38,248 bases of DNA from Fidelibacterota bacterium (GTDB taxonomy: Bacteria > Fidelibacterota > UBA8477): positions 1 through 38,248 of the forward strand of contig JAIPJR010000016.1 of the NCBI GenBank assembly GCA_021734045.1, read 5' to 3'. Both the position numbers and the translations under genes were made by a program. Positions 27,390 through 35,365 of the stretch are shown here, piece by piece. Below the pieces are notes generated by a model, which was given only the letters and a program-made list of their open reading frames with translations, was not told the DNA's origin and did not search any database. Positions within the stretch are counted from its first letter, which is position 1, and every line of letters begins with the position of its first letter.

Positions 27390-27830
27390 CTACTGTCGTT
27401 TCCCGCGTATCAGAATAGAAATATCATTCACTCGAATATCCTCTGGCAAATTCAGATTGATCTGTACCTGGTCCGACTGGATGTCGTGTAGTGTTCCCGA
27501 ATCCTCATCTAAAAAATGAAAATGAGGTTCGGTATTGCGGTCATAAATGACTTTATCGGAATGGTCAAATCGAATCGCTTGCACCAATCCGGCGGTTTCC
27601 AGCGCGTGAACCGTGTTGTAAACAGTAGCCAGACTAATACCGGGAAATTTAGCATCCACCCAGGCTTTAATATCTTCCACGGACGGATGGTTGGCCTGAT
27701 TCAGGATGTATTGACAAATGGTAAGGCGCTGCGCAGTAGGGCGCATACCCGCCTGTTTCAATTCGCCACGGATTTCTTCCGGGGTCAGCGTGGGATGCGG
27801 GGATTGTTGCGTCATTGGTGATGTTTTCAT
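27390..27830 (-). CDS. Fur-family transcriptional regulator (PerR/Irr-like)
   Basis: GMRPTAQRLTICQYILNQANHPSVEDIKAWVDAKFPGISLATVYNTVHALETAGLV and HFHFLDEDSGTLHDI. Confidence 0.92.
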   Translation of the reverse strand: MKTSPMTQQSPHPTLTPEEIRGELKQAGMRPTAQRLTICQYILNQANHPSVEDIKAWVDAKFPGISLATVYNTVHALETAGLVQAIRFDHSDKVIYDRNTEPHFHFLDEDSGTLHDIQSDQVQINLNLPEDIRVNDISILIRGKRQ

Positions 27831-27832
27831 AC

Positions 27833-27844
27833 TATCTTAAGATA
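27833..27844. promoter_or_regulatory. 12-bp palindrome adjacent to the regulator start codon
   Basis: TATCTTAAGATA, 2 bp upstream of the ATG at 27830. Confidence 0.35.
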
Positions 27845-27909
27845 ATGCAGAATGACACTTTCCCAATAAATTCAGAACGATATCGCTTAGGAACGGAGTT
27901 TCAGCGGCC

Positions 27910-28638
27910 ATGAAAACCTATATACACGCTCTTTTAGACCCCAATCTCAGGCGCCTCTCAATCCGGATCGGGTTGTTCGCTGCCGTGCTGATTGGTTGCA
28001 CTTTTCAGCAGCAAATGCAACCACAGGAGGGACCGCAACACCGTTTCGAGTCGGCGATTCAGGCGTTCGAGGAGCTGGACCAGGGAAACCCCATACCGCC
28101 TGGGCGGATTCTTTTCGTGGGAAGCAGTTCCATCCGTGGCTGGCAGACACTGGAGGAAGATTTTGCTGACTATGGTGTCCTTAACCGCGGTTTTGGCGGA
28201 TCCGAATTATCTGATGTCCTCCACTTTTTTGACCGGGTGGTGGTGCCATACCAGCCGCGTCAGATATTTCTCTACGAAGGTGATAATGATGTGGCGGCCG
28301 GGGAATCTCCCGAAATTATTTTCGGCCATTTTAAAACATTTGTGCATTTGGTACGGGAAAAATTACCTGGTACGCCCATCGTGTTCATTTCCATTAAACC
28401 CAGCGCTTCCCGTAAGCAATTCATTCCGGCTATGGCAACCACCAATCAGCTGATTGAGCGCTATTGTGCTCATGAGGATGATCTAACCTTCATAGATATT
28501 TTCCATCCCATGCTGGATGAAAATGGTTACCCCATTGCTGACATTTTCAAAGCGGATAGTTTGCATATGAATTCGGCCGGGTATAACTTGTGGCAGTCAA
28601 TTATTGCACCTTATTTACTACCGGAGATTAAACACTAA
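27910..28638 (+). CDS. SGNH/GDSL-family hydrolase, probable lipoprotein
   Basis: Lipobox-like LIGC; ILFVGSSSIRGW, NRGFGGSELSDV, YEGDNDVAAGESP, DSLHMNSAGYNLW. Confidence 0.85.
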   Translation: MKTYIHALLDPNLRRLSIRIGLFAAVLIGCTFQQQMQPQEGPQHRFESAIQAFEELDQGNPIPPGRILFVGSSSIRGWQTLEEDFADYGVLNRGFGGSELSDVLHFFDRVVVPYQPRQIFLYEGDNDVAAGESPEIIFGHFKTFVHLVREKLPGTPIVFISIKPSASRKQFIPAMATTNQLIERYCAHEDDLTFIDIFHPMLDENGYPIADIFKADSLHMNSAGYNLWQSIIAPYLLPEIKH

Positions 28639-28644
28639 ATCGCT

Positions 28645-31086
28645 ATGACCGAGCCCGTTTATCCGCCCTACGCTGACCTGGTATTCCCGCTCAATGTGCG
28701 GCAGGCGTTCTCTTTCCAGATTCCGACGGACATCCAACCGGTCATCCAGATCGGCCAGCGCGTCATTGCTCCTCTGGGACACCGGAAACAACAGGGCATG
28801 GTGATTGGATTTCGACATGAGGTTGCGCCTGAGATGGTGGATAAAATGCGGCCGCTGGAACGCATCGTGGACCCAGTTCCCATTTTCAACCAGCCGCTTT
28901 TGGATCTGCTGAAATGGATGTCCACCTATTATCTCACGCCCTTAGGGAAAGTGATTCAGACGGCAATTCCATCGGATGCCCGATTAAAGAAAGAGACACT
29001 CATCACCTGGCAGGAGTCTGCCGCCAGGAATGATGACGATGCAGACTCTGTAACGGCATATCTTCGTGAGAAATCACCGGTAAAACTGTCAGCGCTGAAA
29101 ACAAAATTTGGTGCGGCTGAGGCGATCCAGGTGGTTACCAGGTTGCAGCGAACCGGACAGATTGATCTGGAAAATGTATTTGCCATGCGCCAGCAGCGCC
29201 CGGCTGATTTTCTCCTGATTCCGGAAATCGCCACGGCACAGGAGCAGTTGCCTCGTAAGGGCAGCAAACAATTGGCGGTTTATGAAGCATTACTGCCTTA
29301 TCCGGGAGGAAAACAGCAGTCGGCTGTGCAGGCTGAGCTGGGTGCCACTGGTGCGGTTTTGCAGGGGTTGGTTGACAAGGGGCTTCTGATAAAACGACCG
29401 GTGCGCCCAGACCTGGATCCGTTGAAAGACTACCATCGGCCACCGGATAAAACCATTGTTCTGAATCCGGAACAGGCGCGTGCTACCGAGGAAATTCAGC
29501 GGGCCATGGGGCGACATGAATTTACCCCCTTTTTTCTGTTTGGTGTGGCGGGCAGTGGAAAAACGGAGGTTTATCTGGAATCTGCCGGCCTGGCACTGGA
29601 AAAGGGCCAGAGTGTCATTGTGCTGGTGCCTGAGATCGCCCTGGCGCCCCAACTGGCGCAGCGTTTTCAGCAGCGGTTTGGTGATGTGGTGGCGTTGTGG
29701 CATTCTAATCTGCGGGGTGCAGAAAGACTCCAAACCTGGCAAGCCATTCAGCGGGGCGAATTCAAAATCGTGGTGGGTGCTCGGAGTGCGGTATTGACGC
29801 CGGTGAAGGATTTGGGGCTGATCGTGGTGGATGAAGAGCAGGAAAATGCCTATAAGCAGGAGGACACGGATCCAAAATACCACGCCCGGGATGTTGCGCT
29901 CATGCGGGGGCGATTTGAAAAGGCGGTGGTGATATTGGGCAGCGCTACGCCCTCCCTGGAGACCTATTACAACCAGATTCAGTCGCGCTTCAAATCGCTC
30001 CACCTCTCCAAGCGTTGGGAAAAAGCCGTCCCACCAGTGGTGGATGTGGTGGATATGGCAACGGAATATGAGGAAACCGAAGATTGGTCTTCGCCCTTTT
30101 CTCGCAAACTGCGTGCGGGTATTGAGGAAACCCTCGCCAGTGGAAAACAGGTAATATTGCTGCAAAACCGGCGTGGGTACGCACCAATTGTGAAATGCCG
30201 AAGTTGTGGGTACGCATTAGCCTGCCCAGATGATGAAATTACACTCACGTATCATAAAGTGGGTCACCGGATGCGCTGCCATTTCTGCGGTTATGAATCG
30301 GCGCCACCCACCGCGTGTCCCGCCTGCGGTGCGGTGGACTTACACATGGGTGGATTGGGAACACAAAAGGTGGAAGAAGCTTTGCTGGCACTGTTTCCGG
30401 ATGTGTCCGTTTGCCGGATGGATTTGGATACCACCCGACTCAAGGGAGCGCACCAGAAAATACTGGGGGATTTCGCCCGGCAGAAGTACAGTATTTTGCT
30501 GGGAACGCAGATGATTGCCAAGGGACTGGATTTTGAAAATGTGACACTGGTGGGTGTCATGAATGCCGATTCCGGCTTGCATTATCCCGACTTCCGCGCC
30601 CGGGAAAAGACCTTTCAACTGGTATATCAGGTGGCGGGGCGCTCTGGGCGTGGTGAATTTCCCGGAAGGGTTGTCATCCAGACCTGGCAGCCTGATAATT
30701 TTGCTATTCAATGCGCTACCCGGCAGGATGTGAAGCTGTTTTATAACAAGGAACTGGAGGATCGGAATCAGCTTGATTATCCACCTTTTTCCCGTCTGGT
30801 CACATTTGATTTTACCGGCCCCCGCCGTAGTGATGTTGAGCGGGTTGCCGGGCGTGTAGCAGAGATTTTAGACGATTTTGACGGGTTGACCATTTTAGGG
30901 CCGGCACCGGCATTGGTGGAGCGGAGTCGGGACGGTTTTCGCTGGAAATTGATTGTGAAATCACCCAAAGCCAAAGATCCGTCCGGGAAGCAATTACACA
31001 CCGCCACCCGTTATGTTCAGCAGCGATATACCCATAAATCCATCCGTATGAGTATTGATGTGGACCCGGTCCGGACCATGGGATGA
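28645..31086 (+). CDS. priA: Primosomal protein N' (replication restart helicase)
   Basis: FLFGVAGSGKTEVYLESAG, DEEQENAYKQEDTDPKYHARDVALMR, Zn-binding CRSCG..CHFCG..CPACG, GTQMIAKGLDFENVTLVGVMNADSGLHYPDFRA. Confidence 0.97.
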   Translation: MTEPVYPPYADLVFPLNVRQAFSFQIPTDIQPVIQIGQRVIAPLGHRKQQGMVIGFRHEVAPEMVDKMRPLERIVDPVPIFNQPLLDLLKWMSTYYLTPLGKVIQTAIPSDARLKKETLITWQESAARNDDDADSVTAYLREKSPVKLSALKTKFGAAEAIQVVTRLQRTGQIDLENVFAMRQQRPADFLLIPEIATAQEQLPRKGSKQLAVYEALLPYPGGKQQSAVQAELGATGAVLQGLVDKGLLIKRPVRPDLDPLKDYHRPPDKTIVLNPEQARATEEIQRAMGRHEFTPFFLFGVAGSGKTEVYLESAGLALEKGQSVIVLVPEIALAPQLAQRFQQRFGDVVALWHSNLRGAERLQTWQAIQRGEFKIVVGARSAVLTPVKDLGLIVVDEEQENAYKQEDTDPKYHARDVALMRGRFEKAVVILGSATPSLETYYNQIQSRFKSLHLSKRWEKAVPPVVDVVDMATEYEETEDWSSPFSRKLRAGIEETLASGKQVILLQNRRGYAPIVKCRSCGYALACPDDEITLTYHKVGHRMRCHFCGYESAPPTACPACGAVDLHMGGLGTQKVEEALLALFPDVSVCRMDLDTTRLKGAHQKILGDFARQKYSILLGTQMIAKGLDFENVTLVGVMNADSGLHYPDFRAREKTFQLVYQVAGRSGRGEFPGRVVIQTWQPDNFAIQCATRQDVKLFYNKELEDRNQLDYPPFSRLVTFDFTGPRRSDVERVAGRVAEILDDFDGLTILGPAPALVERSRDGFRWKLIVKSPKAKDPSGKQLHTATRYVQQRYTHKSIRMSIDVDPVRTMG

Positions 31087-32006
31087 TGAGATTACTATAC
31101 CACATACTCAGGTTGACCCTATCAATTTTCTTGCTGGTAATGCCGGTTTGTGGCCAGTCCCCTGGTGAGCCTGCCGAACCAGTGCGCGGACTCATGTTGC
31201 AGGATGGTACGCTAACGCTGGTGACCGATAGTCAGGACACCACGCTGTTGCAGGATGCATCCGGGCGGGTGGTCAAAATTGCCAGGGAAATCCAGGCACT
31301 CACCGGATTGCGCCTGCGGGATTCACTCACCATTTTTTTCATCAATAATACGGACCGGGTCCGGCAATTTATTCCCACCGCACCCACCTGGTCAGGCGGC
31401 CTTACCACGGATCCTAACACACTCTATGTGTACGATAATAACCCTGTTAACTGGCCCACCACCTTGCGGCACGAACTGACCCATGTGTTGGTGGCTCAAA
31501 ATAATGTGGATATGCCTATTTGGTTCAACGAAGGTCTGGCGCAATATGTGGCAGGAAACTGGTCTTGGAACGGTTACATCACGCTGGGAAATGCGGTCCT
31601 GCATTCCGATGTCATTCCGCTGACTGATCTGGGCATGGTGCTCACGTATAGCCGGGCAAAGGCGGAATTGGGTTATGCTGAAGCGCTTCACGCGTTCAAA
31701 TACATGCTGGAGCGACAGGGAAAAACCATCTTACCGCTAATCCTGGTTTCTGATAATATGACATTTAATGAACGCTACGAGATGGCCGCCCGGGAAACGA
31801 TTCTGGATTTTGAAATCGGCTGGCGCCAGCAACTGGAGCGCTCTTACGCCTTTTTCCGGCTGGCCAAATTTCCTGAAATGTTATGGTTGCTTATGCCATT
31901 TCTGGTACTGGCGGGCTGGTTACTCATGCGCTACCGGAATCGGAAAAAATTGAAACAATGGGAGCTGGAAGAGGCTTTCGAGGAACGTCGTAGCATGTTG
32001 GATTAA
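31083..32006 (+). CDS. Peptidase MA-like gluzincin, membrane anchored
   Basis: LRHELTHVLVAQNNVDMPIWFNEGLAQYV (HEXXH + downstream E); signal peptide and C-terminal TM; ATGA overlap with priA. Confidence 0.85.
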   Translation: MMRLLYHILRLTLSIFLLVMPVCGQSPGEPAEPVRGLMLQDGTLTLVTDSQDTTLLQDASGRVVKIAREIQALTGLRLRDSLTIFFINNTDRVRQFIPTAPTWSGGLTTDPNTLYVYDNNPVNWPTTLRHELTHVLVAQNNVDMPIWFNEGLAQYVAGNWSWNGYITLGNAVLHSDVIPLTDLGMVLTYSRAKAELGYAEALHAFKYMLERQGKTILPLILVSDNMTFNERYEMAARETILDFEIGWRQQLERSYAFFRLAKFPEMLWLLMPFLVLAGWLLMRYRNRKKLKQWELEEAFEERRSMLD

Positions 32007-32120
32007 TGTGGTGCAATCGCCTAAACCATTTTAAAACTCTCCTGGTAATCCGGAAAAAATAGCTTCCAGACGCTGCATTTTCGCTTGCAACCGAAAGCCG
32101 GTGTTTCTCCATTGTTACCC

Positions 32121-33611
32121 ATGGAAAAGCTTGTAAATTCCCCTTCAATGAGCGGGTGGAAATTTCTCATAAGCCTTTTTCTTGTCGGTAGTTTGTTAGG
32201 CCGCCAAACAAACCAACTGGTTTCCATTGACTCAGTGGCAACCCCCCAGGTTTTTATCACCAATGTGGCGGCAGCCCTCACCGATCTAACCCATACGGAA
32301 GTCTGTATTCTGGGTGATAATGTGATTGACGCCGAATTGTGGGACTCGCTGGCGGCAGATGGCGGACTGGATGCGCGGGACATTGAGTTGTTACTGAACG
32401 ACACGCTCACACTGGAGACCATCGCACTGGCAGGCAAGGATTTACTGGAGATTAAAGCACTGGGTGAGCGTTCCGGGTACAAGTTACACTACTATGGCAT
32501 TCAGGATCCCAATCCGTTTGATAATAACTGGCAGTTACATCATACCAATATTCACAATGAAGAAAAGTACTCGGTTGTCCTCACCACCGATTTGATGGAT
32601 GAGGCGAATGCTTTTCTGCCATTGGAGCGGGCGAAGCAGCGACAGCGTGTATTCGAAATTACCCGTAGCGGGTTGCTGTATACCGGACCACTGCTGTTAA
32701 AAGGTACACCAAAAGGTTTCCCCATCACCGTGCAGGAGGCGTTGCGGTACTATTTTTCATCGCTGACGGAGGTGGGGGAATTCTCCAGAGAGTGGATATC
32801 TGCACAAAAATTTGACGACCGTCCTTTGTGGCGCTGGGATTTTGAGAAGGTGGGTTTGACCTATTCATCCCTGCAACGCACCAATTACAAGCAGGGCGAT
32901 TTGCAGATTTATCCTGAATTACGTCAAACACCCATCAATCTGCTGGATACCCAATTGCAATTGCGACTGTGGCGCCAGAATCCGTTCAGCACTTGGGAGA
33001 TGCGGGTAATTACCAATTACGCCATGGCTGAGCTGGAATTTGAAGAACCCCAGGAGCATCAGGATGAAATTGAAATCAATACGGCCTATCGGGTGAATTT
33101 CCGTAAGATAACCGAGATGAAATTATTGCCGGAAATGTTTATACAGCTCCGCTATCTCACCGAGTTCACGCCCGTGGAAGGACAGAAACAGCGCAAAGAC
33201 CTGGGGTTGAATCTGGGAGTGTACATGCCCCAGTTCCGCAATTTTTCCAATACCCAATTGAGTGCCGCACTTATGTATGATGTTACCCAGACCGTATTCA
33301 CTCAGTTGCTGGGTGTGGATTACAAAACCCGCTATAAAGTCCCGCTGGATGCCATTAACTGGCGAATTGATCTGCAGGGGACCAAGTTTGTGAAAGTGCC
33401 CGGTTTGGAACAGAATACGACGCCGCTGCTCATGATGCGACTGGACAGTTATCTTATGGTGCCCTTTTACGCGAACCTGAGATTTGTACCCACCATTAAG
33501 TTGTTCTACTATCGCGAATCGGGTAAGCAGTATATGTTCAATTCCTTCATGGGCATGTCACTGGAATATTACAATACCTGGAAATTCCAGTATCTTGACT
33601 TCATCTTTTAG
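32121..33611 (+). CDS. Uncharacterised exported protein, probable outer-membrane beta-barrel C-terminus
   Basis: Signal-like MSGWKFLISLFLVGSLLG; alternating amphipathic strands in the C-terminal half; ends in YLDFIF. Confidence 0.6.
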   Translation: MEKLVNSPSMSGWKFLISLFLVGSLLGRQTNQLVSIDSVATPQVFITNVAAALTDLTHTEVCILGDNVIDAELWDSLAADGGLDARDIELLLNDTLTLETIALAGKDLLEIKALGERSGYKLHYYGIQDPNPFDNNWQLHHTNIHNEEKYSVVLTTDLMDEANAFLPLERAKQRQRVFEITRSGLLYTGPLLLKGTPKGFPITVQEALRYYFSSLTEVGEFSREWISAQKFDDRPLWRWDFEKVGLTYSSLQRTNYKQGDLQIYPELRQTPINLLDTQLQLRLWRQNPFSTWEMRVITNYAMAELEFEEPQEHQDEIEINTAYRVNFRKITEMKLLPEMFIQLRYLTEFTPVEGQKQRKDLGLNLGVYMPQFRNFSNTQLSAALMYDVTQTVFTQLLGVDYKTRYKVPLDAINWRIDLQGTKFVKVPGLEQNTTPLLMMRLDSYLMVPFYANLRFVPTIKLFYYRESGKQYMFNSFMGMSLEYYNTWKFQYLDFIF

Positions 33612-33639
33612 AAAACTTGCGTGTAGATAGATTATCCGC

Positions 33640-34584
33640 ATGTTCCCCGTTCAACTCATCCCCGTATCACCGCGGCTCTCTGCAGATGATTTTCGTGATG
33701 TAGAATTACTGTATGAAAAACTCCGGCGTGCCATCCCTGGAAAACTGGATGGTGAACAGACCGTTCTGGTTTTTCCTGAATACATTGGATTGGGATTTTA
33801 TCTCACATTGGGAGGTGGTCCAGTGCTGAAGTCGAAAAGTCTGGCCCTGGCCATGAGTGAAATGGCGAAAGCGAAAATGGGCCGGGTTTTGTGGCAATTT
33901 TTCAAAACCTACCTGGATTTTTTTGTGGGACCGGCTGAGCAGCGGCTGAAACGGGCTATTTTTCAAACCTACGCTCGCGATGCCTGGGCGATCTACCGGG
34001 TGACATTCGAAAATCTGGCGGAGGCGCACAACTGCTGGGTGGTGGGTGGCTCCATTTTGCTGCCGGAGATTGCGTTACAGCAGGGGAAATGGCGTCTGCG
34101 CGGCAATCGTCTGTTCAATCAATCGGTGGTGTTCAATCCCGCGGGAAATATCGCCGGTGTTACGTCTAAAGTCCATCTCACGCCGGATGAGTCGGGATTT
34201 GTGAATCGCTCTGATGCTAAGAAGTGGGGACCGGTGGAGACCTCTTGGGGCAAGCTGGCGGTTCTGATTTGCGCGGACTGCTGGTATCCGGATATGTATG
34301 GACGGGCTTTGGAGATGGGCGCAACCCATTATGCCGTTCCCGCCATGGTGAGCCCCAACACAGCCTGGGCAAATCCATGGCAGGGTTATCGTCCGGCAGC
34401 CTCCGAACCGGCGGATATTCCTGCCGGGCTTGTGCGTAATATTACTGAAGCCGAAGCTTGGGAGCGTTTTGGGCTGGAGGGGCGGTTGAAAAACATCCGG
34501 CATCAGGGCGGTGTCATTTCAAACTTCAAGGGACAATTGTTAAATCTCACAGCTTTCGGTGAATCGAAAGTCATTTCACCCTAA
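33640..34584 (+). CDS. Carbon-nitrogen hydrolase (nitrilase superfamily)
   Basis: FPEY (Glu), SKVHLTPDE (Lys), VLICADCWYPDMYGRALEMGA (Cys) catalytic triad. Confidence 0.83.
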   Translation: MFPVQLIPVSPRLSADDFRDVELLYEKLRRAIPGKLDGEQTVLVFPEYIGLGFYLTLGGGPVLKSKSLALAMSEMAKAKMGRVLWQFFKTYLDFFVGPAEQRLKRAIFQTYARDAWAIYRVTFENLAEAHNCWVVGGSILLPEIALQQGKWRLRGNRLFNQSVVFNPAGNIAGVTSKVHLTPDESGFVNRSDAKKWGPVETSWGKLAVLICADCWYPDMYGRALEMGATHYAVPAMVSPNTAWANPWQGYRPAASEPADIPAGLVRNITEAEAWERFGLEGRLKNIRHQGGVISNFKGQLLNLTAFGESKVISP

Positions 34585-34598
34585 AAGGATTGATCGCT

Positions 34599-35342
34599 AT
34601 GCAAACATGGAAAATGGTCTGTCGTCACACAGTTCTGCTCCTGGGACTGGTATTTTTCACCAATTGTGCTACCACCACACTCCAATCGGATAATACCCTG
34701 GGCCGCCTGGTGGTGGGATTTGACATTGATGATACGATTTTGTACTCGGAGGATAATTTTCTGGCGGTTCCCCCCAATCCCGCTGATCCCGCCCATCTGG
34801 ACTACGCCTGGATTAATTCCCACGACAGTGTGTATTCAAAAGTCATTACCGATATGGCCAAGGTGGTTCATTTTTTCCGAGCTCAGGGACACGCGGTGTA
34901 TTTTATCACCGCCCGCCCCGGCGTGAATGGGGATTACCTGGCGCGTTTTTTAACCCGGGAGCTTGAATTTCCAGTCGTGGTGAATGACAATCTCTTTTTT
35001 TCACCCAAAGAGCGCGATCCTGAAACAGGGATTCGCCACACGGTGAAACATCGGCTAATCCGGAAGCTGGGAATTCATCTGTTCTATGGTGATTCGGACA
35101 CGGATATTGTGGCGGCTCTGGTTGGCGGCGCCCATCCGGTACGGGTGGTGCGGGATCCCAAATCCCTGCACGCCTATAGTCGTAATCATTTCGGAGATAT
35201 TATCAGCGAGCCCTCGGCTGGGAATCCTTTTACCGTAGAAGATTATAAGAAATTTATTCTAACCGGTGTGGGACCTTACGGGGAAACCATTTTCCCAATA
35301 TACGATTTTGAAAGACCCTTACCGGGATTTGAGTCAGACTGA
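34599..35342 (+). CDS. HAD-family acid phosphatase, class B/AphA-like, probable lipoprotein
   Basis: VGFDIDDTILYSEDNF, YFITARPG, LFYGDSDTDIVAALVGGAHPVRVVR; N-terminal FFTNC lipobox-like. Confidence 0.8.
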   Translation: MQTWKMVCRHTVLLLGLVFFTNCATTTLQSDNTLGRLVVGFDIDDTILYSEDNFLAVPPNPADPAHLDYAWINSHDSVYSKVITDMAKVVHFFRAQGHAVYFITARPGVNGDYLARFLTRELEFPVVVNDNLFFSPKERDPETGIRHTVKHRLIRKLGIHLFYGDSDTDIVAALVGGAHPVRVVRDPKSLHAYSRNHFGDIISEPSAGNPFTVEDYKKFILTGVGPYGETIFPIYDFERPLPGFESD

Positions 35343-35365
35343 AAGTGTAAGATATATAATCCGGT

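Noticed and set aside
29290-30165. 291-aa antisense ORF on the minus strand
   Set aside because: Lies entirely within priA on the opposite strand; composition typical of a shadow ORF, no recognisable motifs.
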